Part shown: positions 52,899 through 62,739 of the stretch, one piece after another
Position numbering within the stretch: the first letter of the stretch is position 1
Layout of the letters: each line of letters opens with the position of its first letter
Assembly: GCA_023664325.1 (NCBI GenBank)
Contig: JAMPFS010000009.1
Location: 1-64,000 of the forward strand
Length of the DNA: 64,000 bases
Source: Clostridium sp.
GTDB taxonomy: Bacteria > Bacillota > Clostridia > Lachnospirales > Lachnospiraceae
Direction of reading: 5' to 3'
Position numbers and translations under genes: made by a program
The notes under the pieces: model-generated
The model's input: the letters and a program-made list of their open reading frames with translations, nothing else
Told to the model about the DNA's origin: nothing
Databases searched by the model: none

Positions 52899-53604
52899 TT
52901 ACAAACCTCCCCATCCCTATGTTATATCCTTCTCTTGCCGATTCTGAATATTTTTTGCTGACAGGCAAAATGGTACCGTTATCCAGTTCTGCAATACTTG
53001 CCGTCATGCGGTAAATAAAACGCACATTTACCAGATATCCAATATGGATACGGACAAACCCGTATTCCTTAAGCCGTGCTTCGTAGACAGACAGCTTTCC
53101 CCGCACTCTGTGTATCTTGTCTTCCTCGTGAATCTGAATATAGTGTCTGTCACTGTCAATGTACAAAATGTCTTTAATCCTTACCTTCAGGCTCTCTTTC
53201 TTATTTTGAAATTCAAAAAGAAACTGCTCATTTGTCAGTTTCTGTGCAACGGATTCCAGCGCCTCTGGAAGTTCTGTCTCCATATGGCTCTTTCTGATAA
53301 AACGGAAGGGGTGGCAGTAGATTGCCCGGAAAACCATATCTGCCCGGTTTGTAAGAAAAATTAAATTCAACTCCTGTTTTTTCAAGGCGATGGCATCCCC
53401 GATTTCAATACCGTTTCTGCCCGGCATATCAATGTCCAGCAGCATGGCATCCAAGTCCGCTGCCAGTATGTCCTCCACAATACTGTCCCTGTTCTCAAAG
53501 GGAATGAGTTCTATCTGCTGCCCCAGAGATTCCATAGATTTGATTATTTTTTTCACCGCCAATATGGCGTTTTTTTCATCATCACAAATAGCTATTTTTA
53601 GCAC
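52882..53604 (-). CDS. AgrA-like LytTR response regulator
   Basis: A 240-residue regulator. The receiver domain (1-120) has the acidic pair in ICDDE and phospho-acceptor D57 in LLDIDMPG; the C-terminal LytTR DNA-binding domain (about 135-240) has ILYIDSDRHYIQIH and FVRIHIGYLVNVRFI. GTG 53602-53604 is the start. First gene of the agr operon; it should activate the operon's own promoter in response to the peptide. Confidence 0.85.
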   Translation of the reverse strand: MLKIAICDDEKNAILAVKKIIKSMESLGQQIELIPFENRDSIVEDILAADLDAMLLDIDMPGRNGIEIGDAIALKKQELNLIFLTNRADMVFRAIYCHPFRFIRKSHMETELPEALESVAQKLTNEQFLFEFQNKKESLKVRIKDILYIDSDRHYIQIHEEDKIHRVRGKLSVYEARLKEYGFVRIHIGYLVNVRFIYRMTASIAELDNGTILPVSKKYSESAREGYNIGMGRFVNGIRI

Positions 53605-53640
53605 TGGTTCATACCCTCTCTCTTTCGGATGAATACCGCC

Positions 53641-56301
53641 TTACCCTCTGCTCTCTATCACTTCCCGAACCGTCTGCTCCAATACCGCCATATCCACCGG
53701 TTTTGCCACATGCGCATTCATCCCGGCTTCCAGTGCATCCCGCACATCCTCGCTGAACGCATTTGCCGTCATGGCAATAATCGGAATGTTCTTTGCCAGC
53801 GGGTGATTAAGCTTCCGAATCGCCTTTGTTGCCTCATATCCGTTCATGACCGGCATCTGTACGTCCATGAGGATAATCTGGTACTGTCCCGGCTTCGACT
53901 GCTCAAATTCCTCGACTGCAAGCTGCCCATTTTCACAAATCTGACAGGTAGCGCCTACGATACTCAGCATTTCCCGAAGAATTTCTGCATTTATCTCGTT
54001 ATCCTCTGCCGCTAAAATGTGCATTCCGTGGAGAATGCTCTGTTTTTCGTCAGATTCCTCCTCCGTCACGGCAGCCTGCTCCTCACCATTTAGAAGCCCG
54101 TCTACCTTCTGCCGGAAGTTGGTAATAAAGAATGGCTTCGGAAGAAAGGCATCCACTCCGGCTTCCCGCCCCTCCTCTTCGACCTCCGGCCAGTCGTAAC
54201 TGGTTAAAATCAAAATAGGGCTGTTTTGAGACACGGTTTCCCGAATACGGCGCGCAGTCTCCACACCGTCCATGCCAGGCATCTTCCAGTCCAGCAAAAC
54301 GATATCATACATCTGTCCGTCCTTATCCGACTGCTTCACCATATCCACGGCACTCTGTCCGCCTAAAGCATAGTCCACCAAAACGCCTGTACCCTCCATC
54401 GTCAACTGAATATTCTGGCAGACGACCTCCTCGTCGTCCACTGCCAAAAGCCTGGTAATCCCGTTGTTTCTCCAAAAATTCTGATCGATATTCTGTTCAC
54501 TGACCGGCAGTTTTAAATCCACGGTAAACGTAGAACCCTCTCCCTTTTTGCTCTTCACCGAGATCATGCCACCCATCAAATCCAGCAGATTTTTTGTAAT
54601 CGCCATGCCAAGACCCGTTCCCTGAATCTTATTGGTTATGCTGTCCTCTTCCCGTGTAAAAGCCTGAAAGAGATTTTGCTGATACTCCTCGCTCATGCCG
54701 TAACCATTGTCTGCCACGATGAAACGATAGCTGGCAAGCTGTCTGGTTTGCTTCGGCAGCTCCTGCACGGTCAGCTCGATATGGCCGCCTTCCGGCGTGT
54801 ATTTCACTGCGTTAGACAGCAGGTTTAATAGAATCTGGTTCAGGCGCAGTTTATCCATCACCACATACTCATGTTTCAAATCCTTGCTGTAAACTTCAAA
54901 ATGATGTCCCTTCGCTTTCATCTGCGGGCGAATAATACTGTCAATGTTTTCAATCAGTTCCACTATGCTTTCATCTGACAGATTCAGCGTTGTTTTGCCC
55001 GCCTCGATTTTACTGATGTCCAGAATGTCATTGATCAGACCTAAGAGATGCTGGCTGGAGGAGGTGATTTTTTTCGTATACTCCCTTACCTTATCCGGAT
55101 TTTCCGCATCACGCGCCAGCAGTGCGGCAAACCCTACAATCGCATTCATCGGCGTGCGGATATCGTGGCTCATATTCGACAGAAAAGAACTCTTGGCACG
55201 GTTCGCCTCCTCGGCAATCTGAAATGCCTGTTCCGCTGATTCTTTGGACTCGGTAAGCATTCGGTTATACTCTTCCAACTGCTGGTTCAGTTCCTCCTGC
55301 CGGTGCAGGTTTTCCTGTTCCTGACGATACAGCTGGACACTGTTTCGCTGCCGTAAAACAGCCACCGAAGCCAGAACGACCAGTACCAGAACAACCACTG
55401 CCAGTATCAGCAGCGTGCGCACCACCGTATTCACCATGCCGACTGTCCCGGAAGCCACAAAATCCGCCGGAATCAAAAACAGCAGTAATGTGTCATACTC
55501 CTCCATGGAGGTGATACAGTAGTAATATTCCTGCCCTTCCAGCTGAAAGTTTGTGCTGATCGTTTCATTCTCCGCCAGCGCAGCACGGATATCACGGTAC
55601 TGCTGGTCCTCCATTTCTTCCAGCACTTTCAGCACATTGTATGTCTGAATCGTATGTTCATCGGAAACGTTGTCATACATACGGGTGCCGTTGCTTTTCA
55701 AAATGTATGTCTCATTATGTCCGCCATAAGCGGCACTGTTATAGTACTGTGTCATCGTGTAGATATCTTTCATCAGGACAGCATGGGTAAAGGTTATGCC
55801 ATCCCCCGTTTGGAGCGGTTTTTCCAGCTTCTGCACAAAAATCCAGCAGCCGCTCTGGGTGATGTAGCTGTCAGAGATAAAACTGCAGCGATCCTCTCCA
55901 CCAGACACCAAATCCAAATCCGACCAGACACCGTGCCTGCCCTGTGCATCCCAGCAGTTGCCCTGGCTGTCCAGCAGCATAAGGTCAGAACTGTAACTGT
56001 CGGTTACCAGCAATTGCTCCAAACCGTCCACATATGCCGCCACATCATCCCCAGTGGCAAAGGTTCCTGCCTCCAAAGCATTGACAGCGGCAGTGAGATA
56101 GTTCCAATGCGTATCCAAAGCATTGCTCAGATTCACCCGTACCTGCGCCGTGATCTCCACTAACTGCGTAGTACGCTCTACAAAAATCTGCTCTTCCAGA
56201 GATTTGGTAAAAAGGAAAGTTCCTGCCAGTAAAACCGCCAGCAATCCCAATACCAATACTGTCGGAAGAACCATGTTTCGTTTATTTCCTTTGAACTTCA
56301 T
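53641..56301 (-). CDS. Membrane hybrid histidine kinase with two receivers
   Basis: An 886-residue kinase. Two membrane helices (about 12-30 and 292-315) bracket a Cache-like extracellular sensor (about 31-290). A coiled coil leads to HisKA (phospho-His near 378 in FLSNMSHDIRTPMNA), HATPase_c (DNGYGMS, GTGLGMAITKNL), and two receivers with Asp near 668 (IVLLDWKMPG) and near 811 (IILMDVQMPV). There is no HPt or DNA-binding domain, so a partner elsewhere is needed. The gene starts 17 bp after the solute-binding lipoprotein gene on the same strand, which suggests the lipoprotein hands its ligand to the Cache domain. Confidence 0.85.
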   Translation of the reverse strand: MKFKGNKRNMVLPTVLVLGLLAVLLAGTFLFTKSLEEQIFVERTTQLVEITAQVRVNLSNALDTHWNYLTAAVNALEAGTFATGDDVAAYVDGLEQLLVTDSYSSDLMLLDSQGNCWDAQGRHGVWSDLDLVSGGEDRCSFISDSYITQSGCWIFVQKLEKPLQTGDGITFTHAVLMKDIYTMTQYYNSAAYGGHNETYILKSNGTRMYDNVSDEHTIQTYNVLKVLEEMEDQQYRDIRAALAENETISTNFQLEGQEYYYCITSMEEYDTLLLFLIPADFVASGTVGMVNTVVRTLLILAVVVLVLVVLASVAVLRQRNSVQLYRQEQENLHRQEELNQQLEEYNRMLTESKESAEQAFQIAEEANRAKSSFLSNMSHDIRTPMNAIVGFAALLARDAENPDKVREYTKKITSSSQHLLGLINDILDISKIEAGKTTLNLSDESIVELIENIDSIIRPQMKAKGHHFEVYSKDLKHEYVVMDKLRLNQILLNLLSNAVKYTPEGGHIELTVQELPKQTRQLASYRFIVADNGYGMSEEYQQNLFQAFTREEDSITNKIQGTGLGMAITKNLLDLMGGMISVKSKKGEGSTFTVDLKLPVSEQNIDQNFWRNNGITRLLAVDDEEVVCQNIQLTMEGTGVLVDYALGGQSAVDMVKQSDKDGQMYDIVLLDWKMPGMDGVETARRIRETVSQNSPILILTSYDWPEVEEEGREAGVDAFLPKPFFITNFRQKVDGLLNGEEQAAVTEEESDEKQSILHGMHILAAEDNEINAEILREMLSIVGATCQICENGQLAVEEFEQSKPGQYQIILMDVQMPVMNGYEATKAIRKLNHPLAKNIPIIAMTANAFSEDVRDALEAGMNAHVAKPVDMAVLEQTVREVIESRG

Positions 56302-56318
56302 CTTGTTTCCCTTCTCTC

Positions 56319-58148
56319 TTATCGCAGTGTAATATAGTCGGTGGGTGCGGCAAGCTGACGTCCGGCTGCCAGCCGGTCTGTCACAATCTGCTGATATGCC
56401 GTCTCCGTCAGTTCATAATCTTCCACACCGATCTCCTCTAAGACCTCACCTATCATATTCTCCATGTTACCCAGCACAGCCACGGTGTAGGCTGCTTCCC
56501 GTTCCAATTCTTTTCCGTCAATCGTAAGCCCTTCCAAAGCATAGCCGGTATCTGTCTTTTGGATGTCCATTTCAAAACCGCTGGATACATACAGGGTGGA
56601 GTCATTTATCACAGAGCCCCGCCTGTTCGGAACCGTGAGCACACTGTCCACATACTGATACAACTGTTCTCCGGTCATCTCACACAGGACAATGACCGGT
56701 GTCTCACCCATCGTCAGAAAATTTAACTCGGTCTGCGTGTAATCTCCGGCAAGAATATTCCCTGCCACCGTCTCCGCAGGACCGATAAGCAGTTGTGTTC
56801 CCACCTCCTCACGGAGGGAGTTAAACACTGCCGAAGCTGCCTGGCAGCCATGCTGCCCATCAAAAGCATAAGCGTAACCGGTGTCAATATGCGCAATTTT
56901 CTCTGTTTCGGAGGACGGCTCACCCATAGCGGCATTAAACGCATCCAAAGCAGAACGGGCATCGGGGTATGTTCCGTCCATCATTCCCTGCACGACCATT
57001 TCCGAGGCAGAGAACATGTCCGCCGAGGCAAGCCGGATATAGAGGCGGTTATCCGCAATCTGCTCCTCCATCGGAGCCAGCAGCGAAGACAATGTCTGCG
57101 GCACGTCCTTATTGTAGGCAATCAGTGACTCATCACTGGTAATCTGCTTTAAACCCTCCTCGTCCAGCATCGCAGACATAATATCCAAAATAAGCTCCTT
57201 GCGGTCGGGGTCTTCGGTTCCCTGAACATTTGCCGCCACCTGAAAAGCCGGATACGTCAGATACCAGCTGCTATTTGCTGTCTCCCCGAAATAAGGCAGA
57301 AACAGGCAGTTCTCCGGCATGTCATAGTTGTTCGTCTCGTCAGGAGTTGTACGGATCATCGCTGTTCTCCCTGCCGCCAGTTCCTCATAGGAATCAGCGG
57401 GATTGCCGGTCAGGTCAGCTTCATCTATTCCGCTATATGCAATAAATTCCTCCATACGTTCAAAGACAGGAAGCCAGACCTCCTCGTCTAACTGGTCAGT
57501 ACGGCCGCTCTCATACTGCTGCCGCCACTCCCTGCCCTCCTGAGAGGTGAGCTGTTCTACCGACAACCCCTGAAGCATCTCCATGCAGGTGTAATCTGCC
57601 CCGAAATTCGAGTCGAACGGCCGAATCCCCAACTCTTTAAGCTTCCCGCACAATTCCACAAACTCCTGATAAGTCTGTGGCATGGACAGGCCGTGCTCCT
57701 TCAACAATCCTTCGTTGACAAGGAAGCCGTCCACCTCTGCGCAGGCAGGAAGCCAGTTTACCGTACCATCATGATAGGTATAACTGCGCAGATATGCCTC
57801 ATGAAAAGCATTGGCAAGCTCCGTGTCGCTTAAATCTAACAGGGCATCCTTCCATGCGGCAACATCCCGCAGGGCAAAACGCCGGACAGTAAGAATATCA
57901 GGCAAATCTCCCTGCTCCTGCTTAAAGCGGTAAAAATCTGTGGAATTGGTCGCCACATAGAATACAAAATCCACATCCGGAAAGCGTTCCTGCAGATAAG
58001 AAGCGTAACGCTCGGTAAGCTGGTCACTCCACAGCGCAATAGTAACCTGCTCCCGTCCGGAATCTCCCGCTGTCTTATGTTCTCCACCACAGCCGGTCAA
58101 TGCCGCTAACAATACGATCGTAATCATCAGGCTCAACCACTTTTTCAT
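56319..58148 (-). CDS. Lipoprotein: ABC solute-binding domain fused to a 5'-nucleotidase C-terminal domain
   Basis: A 609-residue lipoprotein with lipobox LLAALTGC (acylated Cys20). Residues about 30-420 are a family 1 extracellular solute-binding protein (EQVTIALWSDQLTERYASYLQERFP start, typical of sugar binders). Residues about 430-600 match the 5'-nucleotidase C-terminal domain (GPAETVAGNILAGDYTQTELNFL, LCEMTGEQLYQYVDSV, GLTIDGKELEREAAYTVAV). The nucleotidase catalytic metallophosphatase domain is absent, so the second domain probably binds a ligand without hydrolysis. No ABC permease follows; instead a hybrid kinase does, so a sensory role is likely. Confidence 0.8.
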   Translation of the reverse strand: MKKWLSLMITIVLLAALTGCGGEHKTAGDSGREQVTIALWSDQLTERYASYLQERFPDVDFVFYVATNSTDFYRFKQEQGDLPDILTVRRFALRDVAAWKDALLDLSDTELANAFHEAYLRSYTYHDGTVNWLPACAEVDGFLVNEGLLKEHGLSMPQTYQEFVELCGKLKELGIRPFDSNFGADYTCMEMLQGLSVEQLTSQEGREWRQQYESGRTDQLDEEVWLPVFERMEEFIAYSGIDEADLTGNPADSYEELAAGRTAMIRTTPDETNNYDMPENCLFLPYFGETANSSWYLTYPAFQVAANVQGTEDPDRKELILDIMSAMLDEEGLKQITSDESLIAYNKDVPQTLSSLLAPMEEQIADNRLYIRLASADMFSASEMVVQGMMDGTYPDARSALDAFNAAMGEPSSETEKIAHIDTGYAYAFDGQHGCQAASAVFNSLREEVGTQLLIGPAETVAGNILAGDYTQTELNFLTMGETPVIVLCEMTGEQLYQYVDSVLTVPNRRGSVINDSTLYVSSGFEMDIQKTDTGYALEGLTIDGKELEREAAYTVAVLGNMENMIGEVLEEIGVEDYELTETAYQQIVTDRLAAGRQLAAPTDYITLR

Positions 58149-58268
58149 CCCGACCCTCCTCGCTTACTCCCATCAGGGTATTGATTTTTTTCATTGTACA
58201 TCAGATCCTTTTTCTTGCCGTTTTGGTTATATTTTAGCATTTTTCACCAAAAAATCAAGAAAGAGCTT

Positions 58269-60698
58269 CTATTCCTGATGTCTAATTCGCTCAATCAGTG
58301 TATCCTTTTGCAGATAGCCGCTCATCACCGCTGACAATACCGTTTGCAGCACCAGCAAAATGGCAGTCATAGACAACAATTCCGTTGCCGGAATATGATA
58401 AACGTGAATGCCAATCATGGCGGCGGCCTTACATTTTGTCCAAGTCAGATATCCCAATACATTGCCAAGCGATAATGCAATCACCAGCGTTCCCACCGTA
58501 AATATCAGTCCTTCCATTTGCAGCATATGGCTTAACTGCTTCTTCGTCATGCCGATTGCCTGTAAAATCCCCAGTTCCCTTTTCCGTGTGACAATGCTGG
58601 TAATCAGTGTGTTTGCCATATTCATAAAACCGATAATTCCGATAACCGCTAAAAACACATAGCTTGTTGTTTTCATTAAACCGATCTGCGCTTTTGAAAG
58701 GTCATAGGCATCCTGATAGGTCTGCATCTCATAATGCGCATTCTCTGCCGTAAGCTGTTCCAGCTCACGCTGCACGGACTCCTGTTTCCCCGGTTCACAG
58801 CTTACCCAGACCGCATCTGTCACATTTTCCGTAAAATCCATAGCTTCCAATTGTTCCTCGGTCAGGATGAAAGAGTTCGCGCTTCTTGAAGTGCCGACAA
58901 GGGTAAATGTCATCGGAATTTCCTTATCCCCGTCAAACAGCGTAAGTTTTATTTCATCCCCAACCGCATAGCCATATATCCCTAACCATTCGCGAAACCC
59001 AAAGGCAATCCCGTTCTCTTTTACCTGTCCGTCATAATCCAAAATCCCCTGATCGCTTTCCAATTTCTGATAATCTTCTTTTGACAGCACGGTGATGGAA
59101 TCATATAACTCCTGCTCATCCTCGTTTCCGGTTACATTTTCCCTTAAAACCCGTATACTCTTTCTCGTCTCGACCTCCGTCACCCCGTCAATCCGGCGGA
59201 TCCGGTCAAGCTGCTTTTCACCAAACAGGTTTAACTGCTGGACATGGTGCATACTGTTTTCCGGATATGCCCTGTCATTTAATTTATAATCCAGTGTAAG
59301 ATAAAAATCGCCCTTTTCGATATAGCTTCTCGCATCATATTCCACATCCATGTTGCCGGCTACATTTGCGATTACCACAAACAGGATACAGGAAAGCCCC
59401 ATAGTAAATATCGTCGTCAGCGTACGTTTCTTATTTCTTGCCAGATTGGAAAGGGTTAGCCGCATGACATTCATGGACGGATACCCTTTGCGGATTCCCT
59501 TCCCTTTTACGCGATCCTCCTGATAGCGGAGCGCCTCCACAGGCGCAATTCCCGCCGCCACCCGCATCGGCTTTCGCAAAGACAGATAGATCGTGAGAAA
59601 TGAAACCATGACAGCGCACAGCATAAGCGGAAAATGAAACAGGGATACCGGTTCCGCATTTGCAATCGGCATTTCGTCATAGAGTCTGCCTGTGAGCCAG
59701 GAAAAACCCAGATTGGCAAACAGCAGTCCGAGCAGCGAGCCTGCCACCGCTCCCATTGCGGCTAAAATCATTCCCTCCTTCAGCAGAATCTTTTTAATCT
59801 GTCTTTGGGTTGTGCCAATGGCGCGCAGTTTCCCGTACTCCTGAATCTTCCGAATCAGCCCGACATAAAAAATATTGTAAATAACCAATACCGAGAATAA
59901 GACCACCAAAGCCGCAGCCGCCACACAGGCAGCAATGGTCTCCCAGCCCGGGTCTAATGTCCACATCAGATAGAAGTCATTCGTCACCACGAGATTTTCA
60001 TCCACCCCTAAGTCCGCTGCCAGGCTTTTTATCTTTTCCACCATTTCATCTTCATTCAAATTCTCATCATTTTTCACCTTAAAAACCACATTATAATGCT
60101 GCTCCTCCACGGGTACGGTCTGTTCATAAAATGCCTCCGAAACGTATGCGCCATATCGCCTGCTAAACTCACTTTCTTTTCCCTCCGCAAAGAAACCGCT
60201 GATGATAAACTCTCCGTCCGCAAACGCATTGTCACCTATCCGGTAACTCAGGTTTACTTTATCGCCAATCTGTGGATTATTAAGCCCCGCTGCCCGGAAA
60301 AATCCTTTTGTCCCCGCAATTTCATTTTCTGCTGCCGGAAACGTTCCCTCCTCCGGTTCGATATGCCCCAGCCGGCGCGCTGTATCATCCGCATAAGAAA
60401 GAATCCCGTCCGCTTGTTCAAAGGAAACCTCTGCCATGCTTCCGGTTCTTCCCACATCATAAAATTCGCCATGAATCCTGACTTTTTCATAAAGTTCCTG
60501 CCCTGCTTTTGCAAAACCGCCAAAATGCTCCCCGTAGAGAGTACCCGCATTTTGTTTGGAGCTTTTGATTGTTCCATAGGCAACAAGCGCTATCATCGTC
60601 AGAAGCATTGTCGTCAGCATAATGGAAATGCTAATCAACAGTGTTCTACTCTTATTCTCTTTCAAATTCGCCACTGCAATCTTTGTTGTTGTCTTCAT
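58269..60698 (-). CDS. FtsX-family ABC transporter permease
   Basis: An 809-residue permease with an N-terminal membrane helix, two FtsX domains of three helices each (about 255-370 and 680-800) and two large extracellular domains (about 45-250 and 435-670). RKIQEYGKLRAIGTTQRQIKK and TRKRELGILQAIGMTKKQLS are the typical coupling helices. Such long permeases with a dedicated ATPase and two-component system export or sense antimicrobial peptides or lipids. Its ATG directly follows the ATPase stop. Confidence 0.88.
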   Translation of the reverse strand: MKTTTKIAVANLKENKSRTLLISISIMLTTMLLTMIALVAYGTIKSSKQNAGTLYGEHFGGFAKAGQELYEKVRIHGEFYDVGRTGSMAEVSFEQADGILSYADDTARRLGHIEPEEGTFPAAENEIAGTKGFFRAAGLNNPQIGDKVNLSYRIGDNAFADGEFIISGFFAEGKESEFSRRYGAYVSEAFYEQTVPVEEQHYNVVFKVKNDENLNEDEMVEKIKSLAADLGVDENLVVTNDFYLMWTLDPGWETIAACVAAAALVVLFSVLVIYNIFYVGLIRKIQEYGKLRAIGTTQRQIKKILLKEGMILAAMGAVAGSLLGLLFANLGFSWLTGRLYDEMPIANAEPVSLFHFPLMLCAVMVSFLTIYLSLRKPMRVAAGIAPVEALRYQEDRVKGKGIRKGYPSMNVMRLTLSNLARNKKRTLTTIFTMGLSCILFVVIANVAGNMDVEYDARSYIEKGDFYLTLDYKLNDRAYPENSMHHVQQLNLFGEKQLDRIRRIDGVTEVETRKSIRVLRENVTGNEDEQELYDSITVLSKEDYQKLESDQGILDYDGQVKENGIAFGFREWLGIYGYAVGDEIKLTLFDGDKEIPMTFTLVGTSRSANSFILTEEQLEAMDFTENVTDAVWVSCEPGKQESVQRELEQLTAENAHYEMQTYQDAYDLSKAQIGLMKTTSYVFLAVIGIIGFMNMANTLITSIVTRKRELGILQAIGMTKKQLSHMLQMEGLIFTVGTLVIALSLGNVLGYLTWTKCKAAAMIGIHVYHIPATELLSMTAILLVLQTVLSAVMSGYLQKDTLIERIRHQE

Positions 60699-61367
60699 CT
60701 ATGCCACCACCTTACCATCTTCGATGACGATAATCCGGTCTGTCATCTGCGCGATATCTTCATCATGTGTAATCATTACCAGGGTCTGTCCGTATTTCTT
60801 CGCCGACATTTTGAGAAGGCTGATCACCTCGTTTCCGGTCTTAGAATCCAGATTGCCGGTCGGCTCATCCGCCAGAATGATATCCGGCTTGGATGCGATA
60901 GCTCTGGCAATTGCCACCCGCTGCTGCTGTCCGCCGGATAAGGTGTTCGGCAGATTTTCTGTCTTTCGTTCCAACTGCAGCGTGCTTAAGATATCCCTTA
61001 CAAATTCCTCATCGACCGCCTTTCCATCCAGCCCAATCGGCAGTACGATATTCTCCCACACATTCAGGGAGGACACCAGATTAAATGCCTGAAAGACAAA
61101 TCCAATCTTTCTTCTGCGGAACACGGCAAGCTCCTCTTCTTTCAACTGAAAAATATTCTTACCGCCAATGAAGACCTCGCCGCTGGTCGGAAGGTCCAGC
61201 CCGCCTAACATATGAAGCAGGGTGCTTTTTCCCGAGCCCGATTTCCCGACAATCGCAACAAATTCACCTTTTTGAATCTCTATGCTGGTATTGTCAATGG
61301 CTCTTACCTCGTTTTCCCCTTCCCCGTAAAATTTGCATAAGTTTTCTGTTCTCAAAATCGTATCCAT
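60699..61367 (-). CDS. ABC transporter ATPase (LolD/MacB type)
   Basis: A 222-residue ATPase partner of the FtsX permease. It has Walker A GKSGSGKST (38-46), Q-loop FVFQAFNL, signature LSGGQQQR, Walker B ILADEPTGNLD and switch His in MITHDEDIA. It directly precedes the permease gene. Unlike the broken MacB remnant at 14 kb, all ATPase motifs are intact. Confidence 0.92.
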   Translation of the reverse strand: MDTILRTENLCKFYGEGENEVRAIDNTSIEIQKGEFVAIVGKSGSGKSTLLHMLGGLDLPTSGEVFIGGKNIFQLKEEELAVFRRRKIGFVFQAFNLVSSLNVWENIVLPIGLDGKAVDEEFVRDILSTLQLERKTENLPNTLSGGQQQRVAIARAIASKPDIILADEPTGNLDSKTGNEVISLLKMSAKKYGQTLVMITHDEDIAQMTDRIIVIEDGKVVA

Positions 61368-61437
61368 ACACTTTCCTTCTTTCGCTGTTTGATATTATGG
61401 CTCCTATGATAAACCCTGATTCTTTCATTTCGCTTTC

Positions 61438-61471
61438 AAAAAAAAGAAGTCTTACAAAATTGCAAGACTTC
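61438..61471 (-). terminator. Intrinsic terminator after the transporter-linked kinase gene
   Basis: On the minus strand GAAGTCTT, a ten-base loop and AAGACTTC are followed by T8. It lies directly after the kinase stop and separates the two-component genes from the transporter genes, which therefore need their own promoter. Confidence 0.75.
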
Positions 61472-61473
61472 TA

Positions 61474-62727
61474 TCACCCCTTTAATGGCAGCATGATTGC
61501 AAACGTGCTTCCCTTTTCGTTTTTCTTACCAACCGGCAGTACCACGGTAATATTTCCTCCCTGCTCTTCCAAAATTTTCCTCGCAAGATAAAGCCCCACA
61601 CCGGAGCCCTCCGCCTGCCTGACAACCTCATGGTTTCCCCTGTAAAACCGCTGAAAGATCCGGTTCACCTCCTCTTTTCGGATACCGATTCCCTCATCCC
61701 GAATCTCAATCCGCAGAAAATGTACCTGCTTTTTCATGGCAATCCAAATGGCAGAATCCGCAGGGCTGTACTTGACCGCATTCTCTAACACATTGACAAT
61801 CGCTTCCCTTGTCCATTTTATATCATGTGCCAGGCAAAGCGTTTCCATGTCCGGTGAATCCGTGTCAATGGCAATCTCGATTCCCTTTTCCTCCGCCTTC
61901 ATATAGACCTGATTGACGGCTTCCACCACGGTACGGAATATGCTGGTCTGCTCCCGGTGAAGTTCGATCATTCCGGTTTCCATGCGGGAAATATTGACCA
62001 GCGCTGCCAGCAGTCCTTCCAAATGCGTAATCTGCTCGCCCAGCCTGCCTAAAAATTCCGTTCTCTCCTCCGGCTGCAAATCCGCATCCTCCAACAGTTG
62101 GAAACACATTTTTATGGATGCTACCGGTGTTTTTAACTGATGGGACAAATCCGTTACCAGCGCTTTTGTCTCTTCCTTTTCCAATGCCATGCGCTGTTCG
62201 TTTAATTTCAGTTTCTTCCCCAAAGATTCCAGCCGCATAAAAAAGAGGCTCTCGGTTTCCTCCTTTATATTTTCGGTCAGGAAATCATATTCTCCATTGT
62301 AAAACTGTTCCAGAATATGCGCAAGCTCCGAATATTCTACCCTTCTGCTTTTCTTTACAAACCGCACAAAAAGGATGCTCCCTGCCACAGACAGCAGATA
62401 CAGTGCCAGATAAAAAAATGCCGTCTTTTTTGCATACGCATCTGCCCGCCTGGAAAATACGGAATAATAATTCTCATCATACCCGTATCCCGATAAACTC
62501 TGCAAACCTTCCTCCAACGCCTCTCGGTTCTCATTTCCTTTCAGGGCATCCGCTACTGCCTGCTCATAGGATACGCCCTGTTCCAGTTCCCCCAATATCT
62601 GGTATACCCGGTTGGCATTTTCCGCTTCGTATTCCCGCTCCGTTTCCACCTGCGCGCAGTAAGCAGCCACGAACACGGCAAATAACGCCAGCATATAGAG
62701 AAACAAATACTTTCTGTTCTTTTCCAT
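61474..62727 (-). CDS. Sensor histidine kinase next to the FtsX transporter
   Basis: A 417-residue two-helix kinase. Membrane helices at about 7-24 and 103-123 enclose an 80-residue extracellular domain; then a HAMP-like segment, HisKA with H196 in VTDLSHQLKTP, and HATPase_c (NVLENAVKYSP, GSGVGLYLARKILEEQGG). It probably controls the adjacent ABC genes through the OmpR-type regulator encoded just upstream. Confidence 0.88.
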   Translation of the reverse strand: MEKNRKYLFLYMLALFAVFVAAYCAQVETEREYEAENANRVYQILGELEQGVSYEQAVADALKGNENREALEEGLQSLSGYGYDENYYSVFSRRADAYAKKTAFFYLALYLLSVAGSILFVRFVKKSRRVEYSELAHILEQFYNGEYDFLTENIKEETESLFFMRLESLGKKLKLNEQRMALEKEETKALVTDLSHQLKTPVASIKMCFQLLEDADLQPEERTEFLGRLGEQITHLEGLLAALVNISRMETGMIELHREQTSIFRTVVEAVNQVYMKAEEKGIEIAIDTDSPDMETLCLAHDIKWTREAIVNVLENAVKYSPADSAIWIAMKKQVHFLRIEIRDEGIGIRKEEVNRIFQRFYRGNHEVVRQAEGSGVGLYLARKILEEQGGNITVVLPVGKKNEKGSTFAIMLPLKG

Positions 62728-62739
62728 ATCTCTTTCCTT

